Shown here piece by piece: positions 1-7,525 of a stretch of 32,065 nt of DNA. The notes below the pieces were generated by a model that saw only the letters and a program-made list of their open reading frames with translations, searched no databases and was not told the origin of the DNA. A program made the position numbers and the translations under genes. The DNA is taken from positions 1-32,065 of the forward strand of contig CAAGNV010000054.1 of assembly GCA_900771425.1 (NCBI GenBank). The letters are read 5' to 3'. The first letter of the stretch is position 1. Every line of letters begins with the position of its first letter. The DNA comes from Bacteroidaceae bacterium (GTDB lineage Bacteria > Bacteroidota > Bacteroidia > Bacteroidales > Bacteroidaceae).

Positions 1-51
1 CTTTGCCTTGAATTCAGGGGTGAGCTTTTTACGAGTTGTTTGAGTCTTCAT
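1..51 (-). CDS. IS3-family transposase OrfA, N-terminal fragment (window edge)
   Basis: The minus strand opens with ATG at 51-49 and stays open to the window edge for 17 codons. The peptide is basic and ends RKKLTPEFKAK, the usual beginning of the helix-turn-helix OrfA protein of IS3-family elements, where a basic stretch is followed by (S/T)PEFKAKV and the first helix. OrfA binds the IS ends and is usually joined to the OrfB integrase by ribosomal frameshifting. A Bacteroidetes -7 box (TAACTTTG, minus strand 67-60) lies so close to the ATG that the transcript would have almost no leader. The call rests on a short motif; another basic N-terminus is possible but less likely beside a disrupted gene. 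Confidence 0.6.
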   Translation of the reverse strand, partial: MKTQTTRKKLTPEFKAK

Positions 52-59
52 TGCGAGTG

Positions 60-67
60 CAAAGTTA
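60..67 (-). promoter_or_regulatory. Bacteroidetes -7 box upstream of the transposase fragment
   Basis: The minus strand reads TAACTTTG followed by C, matching the Bacteroidetes TAnnTTTG consensus. The first transcribed base would fall only 2-5 bases before the ATG at 51, implying a nearly leaderless message. No convincing -33 TTTG was found. Confidence 0.45.
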
Positions 68-111
68 CAAAAATTATTTGACTTATGCACTGGTCCGAAA
101 ATTTGGGAGTA

Positions 112-1791
112 TTATAGTCCGAATGGCGCTCCACCCCTCGGGGAGGTTGGCAGAGGGCTATTGTATCGGTCGAACAAGGTGTCGTCGTTGACGATGAGTC
201 GGGCTCCGTCGTCGGCCGAGAGGTTGAAGTTGACGGTCTCGTCCTGTTCTGCCCCGAGCGTACCCTCGTAAGTGGCAGAGAAGTGCTCGAGGTTGACGTT
301 AGGAGCAAAGACGGTGGCGCCGCCGTTGGTCAGGCGCAGAGGAGTAGTATAGTACTGAGTGCTGACAGGGTCGCCCGCCATCTCCTCATTATTATAATAA
401 CGCGCGCGCACACCGGCACGTCCGTCAGGCGAGGCAATGCGGTCGAAGCGGCTCTGCGTCATGTTATTGTTCGTAAGTCCGAGCCCAGGTATGTATGTGA
501 CCTCGGCCGACTTCTGCTGAATGCCGCTGAGGATGGTCTCGGTGTGTGTAGGCGTTCCGTTGTAGTTGCCCCACAGCATGGTGGAGTCGTTGGCGTTGGC
601 ACCCAGCACAACGATCTTCTGTCCCGACTTCTGCAGAGGCAGCACGTCGTTACGGTTCTGCAAGAGCACGATGCCTTCGCGCGCCATCTGACGGGCAAGT
701 TGCTTATGTTCGTCCGAACCGATGACCGACTCAGGAATCTTTGTCCACTTGACCATGTAGTCGGGGTCGAGGTCGCCCAACTTGATGCGAGCCACGAGCA
801 GGCGCATGAGGCTTTCGTCGATCTCCTTCTCAGTAACTTCGCCGGCACTTACAGCCTCGGTGAGCGAAGCATAACTGCTGCCGCACTCAAGGTCGGTTCC
901 GGCACGTACAGCCATAGCCGAAGCGGCATGTTCGGTGTCAACCACATGGTGGGCATTAGGCTTGTAGAAGTCGCTGATAGCCCAGCAGTCGCTTGTGACC
1001 AAGCCCTTGAAGCCCCAGTCGTCGCGGAGTATCTGACGGAGTATGCGGTTGTTGCCACAGCACGGGTCGCCGTCTATACTCTGGTAGGCACACATCACTT
1101 CCTCGACGCCAGCCTCCTGGACAAGCGCCTTGAAGGCTGGGAGATAAGTTTCCCAGAGGTCGCGCTCGGGCAGGTTCTCTACGTTGAAGCTGTGGCGGTT
1201 CCACTCCGGACCCGAATGTACGGCAAAGTGCTTGGCACAGGCAAGGGTCTTACGGTAGTTGAGATCGTCAGAACCCTGCAGTCCACGAACTACGGCAATG
1301 CCCATACGTGCAGTCAGGTAAGGGTCTTCGCCGTATGTCTCTTGTCCGCGTCCCCATCGTGGGTCACGGAATATGTTGATGTTAGGCGTCCAGAACGAAA
1401 GGCTCTGGTAACGGTTGATGCGGTTCGACTTCTTTGCAATCTGTGCCTTGGCACGTGCTTCGTCGCTCACGGCATCATAGATGTCGAACAGGAGGTCGTC
1501 GTCCCACGAGGCAGCCATACCCGTAGTGTTGGGGAAGACCGTGGCCGTGCCGTTTCGTGCAACGCCATGCAGAGCCTCGTTCCACCACTGGAACTGAGGA
1601 ATGCCAAGGCGAGGGATGGCAGGCGAACTGTCCATCATCAGGCTGATCTTCTCCTTGAGAGTAAGACGTCCTAACAAGTCTTCGGCACGTTGCTGAGGAC
1701 TTAAATTTGCGTTCTGGTAAGGTAGTTGCTCCTGACTAAAGGACGAAGCCGAGACGAGCAACGCAAGTGAGATAGTTAGTAATTTTTTCAT
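112..1791 (-). pseudogene. Truncated glycoside hydrolase family 3 protein (beta-xylosidase/beta-glucosidase type)
   Basis: This is a secreted GH3 enzyme fragment of 559 residues; intact PA14-containing homologues are roughly 850-870. The start chosen is the ATG at 1791, which gives a clear signal peptide (MKKLLTISLALLVSASSFSQ) rather than the upstream alternative at 1824. The GH3 N-terminal barrel is intact: KHF near residue 188 and GFKGLVTSDC with the likely nucleophile Asp268. The C-terminal GH3 domain starts around residue 370 and is interrupted, as usual in this subfamily, by a PA14 domain from about residue 457. The protein ends inside PA14 (ARLIVNDDTLFDRYN), then continues for about 15 unrelated residues (SPLPTSPRGGAPFGL) into the putative IS end. 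The rest of PA14, the second half of the C-terminal domain and the usual Fn3-like domain are missing. It is probably inactive. Substrate preference for xylo- or gluco-oligosaccharides cannot be told from sequence. Confidence 0.85.
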
Positions 1792-1883
1792 GTGGGATTT
1801 TATATAGTTTATAAGATGGTTCAAGGCGCAAGAAGTTCACGCACTTCATCATTAAATGCTTAACTTCTTTCGCTCCTTAACTC

Positions 1884-2474
1884 CTAATCTACTTTATTTA
1901 TCAGACTTTCATAGACACGTTGTACAGGCAGCCCCATCACATTGAAGTAACTGCCTTCGATCGACGTGACTCCGATGTATCCAATCCATTCCTGAATGCC
2001 ATAGGCTCCTGCTTTGTCGAACGGGCGGTAGTTGGTTATGTAATAGTTTATCTCGTCGTCGGTGAGTTGTTTGAACGTCACAAGTGTGGTGGTGGCGAAA
2101 CAGCGAGGTTCGTGCCCTGCCTCGACTATAGTCACGCCCGTAATCACTTCGTGCGTCCTGCCCGACAGCAGGCGGAGCATGTCATGTGCATCGGCTGCAT
2201 CACGAGGTTTCCCGAGAACCTTGCCATCTACATAGACTATGGTGTCGCTCGTAATCAGCACCTCGTCAGGGGCAAGGGTCGGAATGTACGCCTTTGCCTT
2301 CTGCATCGATATGTACTTGGGGATGTCCTCACCCACCAAATCGTCGGGATAAGACTCGTCAATGCCATTCATGACCCGCACCTCGAATTCGAGCCCGAGT
2401 CCAGCCAGCAATTCCTTACGGCGAGGCGAGTTGCTTGCCAGTATCAATCGTTTACCATCCAAAAGCCTGCTCAT
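1884..2474 (-). CDS. maf: Maf-family nucleotide pyrophosphatase
   Basis: This cytoplasmic Maf/Ham1-fold protein of 196 residues probably hydrolyses non-canonical or modified nucleoside triphosphates, typically dTTP/UTP or methylated forms, to monophosphates. The signature LILASNSPRRKELL is at residues 10-23, followed by the conserved SDTIVYVDGKVLGKP segment near 97-111, SGRTHEVITGV near 127 and the carboxylate-bearing KAGAYGIQEW near 174. Length matches the family. The start overlaps the end of the upstream phosphatase gene by 23 bases in another frame, indicating translational coupling. It is the last gene of the bamD-to-maf run. The Maf subfamily (YhdE-like or YceF-like) was not resolved. 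Confidence 0.93.
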   Translation of the reverse strand: MSRLLDGKRLILASNSPRRKELLAGLGLEFEVRVMNGIDESYPDDLVGEDIPKYISMQKAKAYIPTLAPDEVLITSDTIVYVDGKVLGKPRDAADAHDMLRLLSGRTHEVITGVTIVEAGHEPRCFATTTLVTFKQLTDDEINYYITNYRPFDKAGAYGIQEWIGYIGVTSIEGSYFNVMGLPVQRVYESLINKVD

Positions 2475-2970
2475 CGCTCATCCATTTATCTTGTACTTTC
2501 AATACTTGTTCTATCACGTCGCGTGCACAGCCTTCGCCACCGTTGTATGGCGAGACGTAAACGGCCTGCTCCTTGATTTCGTGGCACGCATCCTTCGGAC
2601 ATACAGGGCAGCCGCAACGCTTCATGACTGCATAGTCGGGGATGTCGTCGCCCATATACATCACTTCTTCGTCGGTCAGACCGTATTTCGCTAGGAGCTG
2701 TTCATATACTTCCATCTTGACGGAAGCGCCCTGATGGATTTCAGTCAGCCCAAGGCCTGCATAGCGTTTCTCGACGGCTTGGGTTCTGCCGCCGGTAATG
2801 ATAGCGAGCAGGAAGTCCTTCTTCACGGCATGCTGCATGGCATAACCGTCCTTGATGTTGACGGTACGCATAGGTTCGCCCGACGGGTGCATCGTAATGG
2901 TCTGTCGGCTCAGCACTCCATCCACGTCGAAGAAGATGGCGCGTATCTTTCGTAAGTCGTAGTTAATCAT
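2452..2970 (-). CDS. kdsC: KdsC-like HAD phosphatase (3-deoxy-D-manno-octulosonate 8-phosphate phosphatase)
   Basis: This 172-residue protein belongs to the small C0-type HAD phosphatases of the KdsC/YrbI group, which lack a cap domain and act as tetramers. Motif I is FFDVDGVLS at residues 13-21 (nucleophile in DVDG). Motif II is the ITGG segment near 58, and motif III/IV is YMGDDIPDYAVMKRCG near 105-120. The expected reaction is release of phosphate from KDO 8-phosphate, a step of lipopolysaccharide inner-core synthesis. Its start overlaps the stop of the DUF2520 gene by eight bases, and its end overlaps maf, so the three are translationally coupled. Some relatives act on other sugar phosphates, so substrate is inferred from the family. 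Confidence 0.85.
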   Translation of the reverse strand: MINYDLRKIRAIFFDVDGVLSRQTITMHPSGEPMRTVNIKDGYAMQHAVKKDFLLAIITGGRTQAVEKRYAGLGLTEIHQGASVKMEVYEQLLAKYGLTDEEVMYMGDDIPDYAVMKRCGCPVCPKDACHEIKEQAVYVSPYNGGEGCARDVIEQVLKVQDKWMSDEQAFGW

Positions 2971-3721
2971 TTATTATGCTGTTAGTCATCAGTTCATATA
3001 TTCGTTTTGTCTCCTCATCGTCGTAAAGCATGGCAAGGTGCTTGGCTATGACGTTTGCATCGCGGCGTACGGCAGGACCTGTCTGCGCCCCTTTCGGCGA
3101 TACAGAATGAACCTTACCAGCCACTTCGTCGATGAGTGGCAGCATCACACGAAACGGGATGCCATGCTTCGCCAGCAACTTCTCGCTCAGCCGATAGCAA
3201 TGGTTGCTGAAGTTACTCGCAAAGACAGCAGCCACATGCAGGTACTGGCGGTCTGCCGACGAAAGCGTATAGACACTGCCCGAAAGACTCAGGGCAAGCG
3301 TCCTCAGCAACGATTCGTCGTCGGCATTCGAAGCCTCGACAAATACGGGGATGTCGGCAAAACTGACGAGGCGGTTCTTGCTGAATGTCTGCATGGGATA
3401 GAACACGCCACGGCGTCCGGCCGTCAGGGTATCCATCGGCATGCTGCCGGCGGTATGGACAAAGAGTTGCCCCTCCCTACCCTTCATCAGTTGGTCAGCC
3501 ACGTCAGCAAGCACGCTGTCCTTCAATGCGAGAACGTACACATCGGCCGTTGAGACCACACGACTTATGTCATTCGTCCGCTTGCAATTAAAACATTGAG
3601 CAAGCATACAAGCCGACTCTTCCGTACGACTGTACACTTGCTCGATGGTATGTCCTGCTTGGTGCAACGCATGTGCAAGATTAGTTGCAAGGTTGCCCGC
3701 ACCTATCATTACGATGTTCAT
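2963..3721 (-). CDS. Rossmann-fold and DUF2520 domain protein
   Basis: This 252-residue protein has an N-terminal NAD(P)-binding Rossmann fold (MNIVMIGAGNLATNLAHAL at the start, GxGxxA type) resembling ketopantoate- or F420-dependent reductases. It is followed by a helical DUF2520 domain, with conserved VHTAGSMP near residue 88, FYPMQTFSK near 107 and HVAAVFASNFSNH near 161. These features match a widespread Bacteroidetes protein annotated as a Rossmann-like/DUF2520 protein. The fold suggests an oxidoreductase with a 6-phosphogluconate-dehydrogenase-like C-terminal domain, but the substrate is unknown. It overlaps kdsC, and the 49 bases before the next upstream gene carry no evident signal. 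Confidence 0.85.
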   Translation of the reverse strand: MNIVMIGAGNLATNLAHALHQAGHTIEQVYSRTEESACMLAQCFNCKRTNDISRVVSTADVYVLALKDSVLADVADQLMKGREGQLFVHTAGSMPMDTLTAGRRGVFYPMQTFSKNRLVSFADIPVFVEASNADDESLLRTLALSLSGSVYTLSSADRQYLHVAAVFASNFSNHCYRLSEKLLAKHGIPFRVMLPLIDEVAGKVHSVSPKGAQTGPAVRRDANVIAKHLAMLYDDEETKRIYELMTNSIIND

Positions 3722-3770
3722 ATTTTATTGATGCCATTAGTATCGCCATTAGCCATTAGCCTTTGGCTTG

Positions 3771-4289
3771 TTAAGCGAAAGTGACAGAATCCCAAGCCAG
3801 TTTGTCTTCGTCCTGCATCTTGCGTTCGATGGCAGGATGGCCGATTCCGATGACGCAAAGCACCTCTGCCTGTTCGTCAAGTCCCAGTTGACGACTGATG
3901 TTGTCGGTAGCGGGTGTGCCGTTTTCGTCGGTACGGAGACGTATCTGACTCCAGCAGCTGCCAAGTCCGAGTTCAGTTGCCTGATACTGCATGGTTACGG
4001 CCGCAATGGCTGCGTCCTCGATCCATACGTCGGTGGCTGCGGTATCGTATGCCACGACTACGGCAACGGCTGCCTCGGCAAGGAATTCGCCGCCTGCCTG
4101 CTTGCACTTCGAGAGTTGCTGCAGCTGGGCGCGGTCGTTAACTACCACAAACTTCCAGGCACGCTTGCTGTGACCTGTCGGTGCCATCAAGGCGGCACGG
4201 AGTATTGTCTTTACTTGTTCGTCGGTCACAGGTTCGTCCGTGAATTTACGGATGCTGCGGCGACGTTGTACTATTTCTTTAAATTCCAT
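3771..4289 (-). CDS. Nitroreductase-family FMN oxidoreductase
   Basis: This 172-residue protein of the nitroreductase family is a probable FMN-dependent dimer that reduces quinones or nitro compounds with NAD(P)H. The N-terminal RRRSIRKFTDEPV at residues 9-21 is the FMN phosphate-contacting segment. The central APTGHSKRAWKFVVV (36-50) and the C-terminal GIGHP segment near 153 are also typical. Length fits the short nitroreductase class. Its physiological substrate cannot be assigned. It sits between DUF4293 and DUF2520 genes on the same strand with short gaps (22 and 49 bases), so it probably shares their transcript, though it has no obvious link to their envelope or transcription roles. Confidence 0.9.
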   Translation of the reverse strand: MEFKEIVQRRRSIRKFTDEPVTDEQVKTILRAALMAPTGHSKRAWKFVVVNDRAQLQQLSKCKQAGGEFLAEAAVAVVVAYDTAATDVWIEDAAIAAVTMQYQATELGLGSCWSQIRLRTDENGTPATDNISRQLGLDEQAEVLCVIGIGHPAIERKMQDEDKLAWDSVTFA

Positions 4290-4311
4290 AGTCGTTTTAA
4301 GTCTTTGCTTC

Positions 4312-4773
4312 TTATCTCAATCTATCGAGTGAGCGCACGAGTGCCTCGTCCTTACGTATGCCGTGAATGGCCATGCAGTTGAGTATGATGCTGAGCACAG
4401 GGAAGATGGCTGCGGCACAGAGATGGTATGTTGCCTCGGTCATCATCTGGAACTTCCATGCGAGTACGGCATAGTATGCCACATATCCCACGAGCAGTAT
4501 TGTCGAGAATATGACAAGACGCAACTGGCGCATACGGAAACGGAAGAGAAGTATTGCCATGACCGTTATGATGATGACGAGTACCTGAACTACGCCCAGG
4601 GCACATGGTCCCCAGTCGGCTGTTGCTCCCTTTGCGTTCATGATGAAGCGGAAGTTGTTGAATGAGGCAACCGTATCGGCACCGTCAAAGTACTGAGCCA
4701 AAGGCAAACAAAGCCCCAGCAGACACAGAATGGCTACCAGAGCTAAGTAAACGGATTGAATGCGTTGTATCAT
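4312..4773 (-). CDS. DUF4293 family four-helix membrane protein
   Basis: This 153-residue inner-membrane protein starts MIQRIQSVYLALVAI, the signature opening of the Bacteroidetes DUF4293 family. Four hydrophobic segments are visible, near residues 8-27, 58-78, 84-104 and 116-136. The C-terminus is basic and probably cytoplasmic. Function is unknown. The start codon directly abuts the stop codon of the upstream rpoZ-like gene (4773/4774), so the two are almost certainly co-translated. I know this pairing with rpoZ and bamD from other Bacteroidetes genomes. Confidence 0.88.
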   Translation of the reverse strand: MIQRIQSVYLALVAILCLLGLCLPLAQYFDGADTVASFNNFRFIMNAKGATADWGPCALGVVQVLVIIITVMAILLFRFRMRQLRLVIFSTILLVGYVAYYAVLAWKFQMMTEATYHLCAAAIFPVLSIILNCMAIHGIRKDEALVRSLDRLR

Positions 4774-5109
4774 TTAGAACATGTCTTGAGCATCCTTTGA
4801 AGGATTGCGATAGTAAATCTTGTCCTCAACAAACTCCTGAGTTGCCATCAATGATGGTTTTGGCAGACGTTCGTAGTGCTTTGACACCGTAATCTGTTCT
4901 TCGTTGTGGAACTCTTCTTCTACGCCTTCGGCTGCTGTACCGAATTCCTGAAGTTTCTTGTTGAGTTCTTCCTTGAGTGCAGCAGAGATTTGGTTGGCAC
5001 GTTTGCCGATGATTGCGACACTCTCATAAATGTTACCAGTATCCTGACAGAGATCCATCAGATTGCGTGTTACCGTACTGGTAGGTGCATTTGTTTTCTT
5101 TAAGTCCAT
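4774..5109 (-). CDS. rpoZ: Bacteroidetes RNA polymerase omega subunit (Rpb6-like)
   Basis: This 111-residue protein resembles the divergent omega/Rpb6 subunit of Bacteroidetes. The region from DTGNIYESVAIIGKRANQIS (residues 24-43) matches the omega core, in which a conserved arginine-alanine-helix segment clamps the beta-prime subunit. It is followed by KEELNKKLQEF and an acidic insertion, and ends with a family-specific tail (FVEDKIYYRNPSKDAQDMF). It assists assembly of RNA polymerase. The gene lies between bamD and DUF4293 on one strand, 85 bases downstream of bamD. It is far from the classical proteobacterial omega, so the assignment rests on family knowledge and context. Confidence 0.85.
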   Translation of the reverse strand: MDLKKTNAPTSTVTRNLMDLCQDTGNIYESVAIIGKRANQISAALKEELNKKLQEFGTAAEGVEEEFHNEEQITVSKHYERLPKPSLMATQEFVEDKIYYRNPSKDAQDMF

Positions 5110-5144
5110 CGTTATTTAATTTATACTATTGTTTTCGGTTAAGT

Positions 5145-5188
5145 CTTATGGGACCTATATGGCTTATGGGGTTTATAGGAGCCTATGA
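5145..5188. repeat. Short imperfect repeat of CTTATGGG / CCTATA words
   Basis: Between bamD and rpoZ there are two adjacent imperfect 18-base units, 5145-5162 and 5163-5180, each starting CTTATGGG and ending in a TATAGG- or TATATGG-like word, plus a trailing CCTATGA. The words also partly pair (CTTATGGG with CCTATAAG-like). It may affect the intergenic mRNA, but no terminator-like T-run follows. Confidence 0.4.
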
Positions 5189-5194
5189 TTATTG

Positions 5195-6028
5195 TCAGGC
5201 TTTCTTGTTCAGAACTTCGCTGCAATGGCGGAATATCTGTTCTGCCTCTTTCATGTTCTTGCTTTCGGGGAATTCGTTCTTGAAGCCATAGTATTCATCT
5301 ACGGTCTGACGGAAACGCTCTTCTGCCTTTGACTCGACACTATTCACAGCCAGTTTGTAACGTGCACGAAGTATGTAAAGGTACAGTTCCTCGCGGTGTG
5401 TAGTGTATGGGTACGACTTCAGCGTGTTCTCAGCCATCAGTATGCATGCCTCGTAGTTGTTTCCGCCGAACATACAGTTGCCGATGTACGTACCGAGGTT
5501 ATAATACAGTTTCACGCTCTCCAGTTCCTTTTCAACCAGACGGTTTTGAAGGCTGTAAATCATGTTGCTCACCTCGTCGCGTCGTTCTGAGTAAGGATAA
5601 TGCTGAAGATATTCGTTCAGACGGTTGATGGCGGCATAGGTCGAAGTCTGGTCGAGACGTGGGTCGGGCGACATCATGTAGGCAGCCAGTCCTGAGTAAT
5701 ATCGTGCCAGTTCGGTGTATGTGCCTTTAGGGTACGACTGGTAATAGCGTTCGAAGCAGTCGCCTGCCGACTCGTAGTCACGCATGTTGAAATAACACAT
5801 TGAAAGCATAAACAGGCTTTCCTCGCCTCGGTCAGTACCTTTCATCAACAGCAACATATCCTCAAGTATCTGATAGCATCGGGTATATTCACCTGCTACA
5901 TAATACTCTTTGGCAGCCTCGTACCTATAATCATAATCGCCCGCCTTGAGCACGTTCGTATAGCTGCTGCACGAAGTCTGCAACAGCAAAGCACATCCTA
6001 AAGCGATTGATATAAGAGTCTTATTCAT
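5195..6028 (-). CDS. bamD: Outer-membrane assembly lipoprotein BamD
   Basis: This 277-residue TPR lipoprotein is a component of the BAM complex, which inserts beta-barrel proteins into the outer membrane. I chose the ATG at 6028 because it starts a lipoprotein signal (MNKTLISIALGCALLLQTSC) with the acylated Cys20; an upstream in-frame start at 6052 would bury this. TPR-like helices run from about residue 30 to 260, including AKEYYVAGEYTRCYQILEDM, LFMLSMCYFNMRDYESAGDCFERYYQSYP and the conserved YYSGLAAYMMSPDPRLDQT segment (the YfiO P-x-x-D-Q motif). It is the first gene of the minus-strand run and has its own promoter at 6050-6057. It diverges from hpt. Confidence 0.92.
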   Translation of the reverse strand: MNKTLISIALGCALLLQTSCSSYTNVLKAGDYDYRYEAAKEYYVAGEYTRCYQILEDMLLLMKGTDRGEESLFMLSMCYFNMRDYESAGDCFERYYQSYPKGTYTELARYYSGLAAYMMSPDPRLDQTSTYAAINRLNEYLQHYPYSERRDEVSNMIYSLQNRLVEKELESVKLYYNLGTYIGNCMFGGNNYEACILMAENTLKSYPYTTHREELYLYILRARYKLAVNSVESKAEERFRQTVDEYYGFKNEFPESKNMKEAEQIFRHCSEVLNKKA

Positions 6029-6049
6029 AAAAATAGCCAATTGTGGGTG

Positions 6050-6057
6050 CAAAGGTA
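6050..6057 (-). promoter_or_regulatory. -7 box for bamD
   Basis: The minus strand reads TACCTTTGC, a consensus Bacteroidetes -7 element. Transcription would start near 6043, leaving a leader of about 15 bases before the bamD ATG. No -33 TTTG was found at the usual spacing. Confidence 0.6.
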
Positions 6058-6162
6058 CAAAAAAAAGTGCAGAGTGGCGTACTTCAATTCAAGAAATATT
6101 GCAAAAACAACGTATTTTGACAATTATTATGAATTCAAGCACGCTTATTACGGATTATTTCG

Positions 6163-6170
6163 TACCTTTG
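6163..6170 (+). promoter_or_regulatory. -7 box for hpt
   Basis: TACCTTTGC on the plus strand matches the Bacteroidetes -7 consensus. It lies 33 bases upstream of the ATG at 6204 and supports that start over the upstream in-frame ATG at 6099, which would precede the promoter. No clear -33 TTTG is at the right distance. Confidence 0.6.
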
Positions 6171-6203
6171 CACGCAAATTCAAGCATTTTACTCGTCAGA
6201 GTC

Positions 6204-6734
6204 ATGATACATATTTTAGACAAGGATTTCGAAATCTCTATCACGAAAGAGACTATCCAGGAGCGGGTAAAGGCATTGGCCGACCGTCTGAACAAAGACT
6301 ATGAAGGCAAGAGCCCTGTCATGGTCTGCATACTCAACGGGGCTTTCGTCTTTGCATCCGACTTAGTCCGCTGCCTCACGTTTCAGCCCGACATTCAGTT
6401 TGCCAAGTACTCATCATACGACGGCATGGACACCACCGGCAAGGTCAACGAGATACTGGCTGCCACGACCGACCTGAAAGGCAGAGACGTAATTATCGTC
6501 GAAGACATCGTCGATACCGGCATCACCATGAAGCATGTAGTAGCCCGTTTCAAGGAACAGGGAGCAGCATCAGTCAAGATTGCATGCATGCTGCAGAAAC
6601 CAGAGAAACTGCAAGTAGAGCTTGACGTTGACTACTGCGCCATGCAGATTCCGAATGCATTCATCGTAGGCTACGGACTCGACTACGACGGCTACGGACG
6701 CAACTACCCCGACATCTATTCGGTAGTTGACTGA
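6204..6734 (+). CDS. hpt: Hypoxanthine phosphoribosyltransferase
   Basis: This 176-residue cytoplasmic purine salvage enzyme transfers phosphoribose from PRPP to hypoxanthine, and often guanine. The PRPP-binding motif VIIVEDIVDTGITM is at residues 96-109, with the acidic pair E100-D101 and the D104-T105-G106 loop. VCILNGAFVFASDL (41-54) forms the pyrophosphate loop, and YGLDYDGYGRNYPDIY near the C-terminus is the typical metal- and base-contacting end. The ATG at 6204 gives the usual length of about 178 and lies just downstream of a -7 box. Adenylate kinase follows 95 bases later, which makes a small purine nucleotide module, perhaps one operon. Confidence 0.93.
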   Translation: MIHILDKDFEISITKETIQERVKALADRLNKDYEGKSPVMVCILNGAFVFASDLVRCLTFQPDIQFAKYSSYDGMDTTGKVNEILAATTDLKGRDVIIVEDIVDTGITMKHVVARFKEQGAASVKIACMLQKPEKLQVELDVDYCAMQIPNAFIVGYGLDYDGYGRNYPDIYSVVD

Positions 6735-6829
6735 CCGCCAAGCCTGTATTCCACATCCAGTCTTCCAACAAGAAAAACAGAGAATTAGTTAAAGCAATAT
6801 AAATAACGAACACAACAAATCAACACAAA

Positions 6830-7402
6830 ATGAAGAACATTATCATCTTCGGTGCACCAGGTTCAGGCAAGGGCACATACAGCGACGAAATCGTAAGCCG
6901 CTACAACATGGGACACATCTCTACAGGTGACGTCCTCCGTGGAGAAATCAAGAACGGTACAGAACTCGGAAAGATTGCCGACAGCTACATTCAGAACGGC
7001 AACCTCATCCCTGACGACCTCATGATCAACATCCTCGCAAAGACATACGACGCAATGCCGGCAGGACAGGGAGTCATCTTCGACGGTTTCCCTCGTACCA
7101 TCGCACAGGCAGAAGCACTCAAGCAGATGCTCGCAGAACGCAAGCACGACATGGGCGTCATGATCGAACTCGTCGTTGACGAAGAGACACTCCTTGCACG
7201 TCTGCTCAACCGCGCAAAGGAACAAGGCCGTGCCGACGACAACGAAGAGACCATCAAGAACCGTTTCGCAGTCTATCACAACCAGACCGCACCACTCGCC
7301 GAATGGTTCGAGAAGGAAGGCATGCGCAACACCTTCACTTGGAAAGGTTCAAAAGAGCAGATGCTCAGCGAGATATTCGCATTCCTCGACAGCCAGAAAT
7401 AA
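6830..7402 (+). CDS. adk: Adenylate kinase
   Basis: This 190-residue enzyme interconverts ATP and AMP with two ADP. The P-loop GAPGSGKGT is at residues 8-16, and the AMP-binding segment HISTGDVLRGEI follows near 29-40. GVIFDGFPRTIAQAEAL near 81-97 is the adenylate kinase signature. The LID region is the short, zinc-free form (NRAKEQGRADDNEETIKNRF, near 127-146), as in other Bacteroidetes. The leader is A-rich with no Shine-Dalgarno sequence. It lies between hpt and obgE, a common neighbourhood in this phylum. Confidence 0.96.
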   Translation: MKNIIIFGAPGSGKGTYSDEIVSRYNMGHISTGDVLRGEIKNGTELGKIADSYIQNGNLIPDDLMINILAKTYDAMPAGQGVIFDGFPRTIAQAEALKQMLAERKHDMGVMIELVVDEETLLARLLNRAKEQGRADDNEETIKNRFAVYHNQTAPLAEWFEKEGMRNTFTWKGSKEQMLSEIFAFLDSQK

Positions 7403-7411
7403 ACAACAGCC

Positions 7412-7446
7412 ACACCCCTTGCCCCTCCATGAGGGATAAGGGGTGT
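7412..7446 (+). terminator. GC-rich hairpin downstream of adk
   Basis: ACACCCCTT at 7412-7420 pairs perfectly with AAGGGGTGT at 7438-7446, and CCCTC (7423-7427) pairs with GAGGG (7431-7435) inside it. The hairpin is strong but lacks a T-run afterwards. It could be an attenuating or mRNA-stabilising structure between adk and obgE, or a dispersed GC-rich palindrome. Confidence 0.5.
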
Positions 7447-7525
7447 ATATGTTCATTAAGCCACATTCCCTTTCACCACATCAACTTCCCATACGAAGAA
7501 CCGTAGAGGGGACTTCACTCCGATT

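Larger units (their letters stand above)
1..122 (-). mobile_element. Left end of an IS3-family insertion sequence (partial, runs off the window)
   Basis: Reading on the minus strand from about position 122, the sequence has the look of an IS150-group IS3 terminus: a GGACTA start, a CCCAAATTT core and a second GGACCA, ending around position 89. The start of a transposase OrfA-like gene follows about 40 bases further in. The element abuts a GH3 gene that is cut off here. The outer boundary is uncertain by several bases, and a GC-rich stretch (123-159) lies between the putative IS end and recognisable GH3 sequence. Only one end is inside the window, so target duplication and the matching terminus cannot be checked. 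The IS family is inferred from 17 residues and the terminal pattern. Confidence 0.55.

Noticed and set aside
283..1674. Long plus-strand open frame (463 codons)
   Set aside because: It lies antisense to the GH3 gene, has no family features and follows from codon bias of the real gene.
1792..1883. Small gene or element between maf and the GH3 gene
   Set aside because: Only short GAAGTT/AACTTC words and TTAACTCC-like repeats are visible; too weak to call.
6099..6203. Upstream start of hpt at 6099
   Set aside because: It lies before the promoter box at 6163 and adds 35 residues without family similarity.
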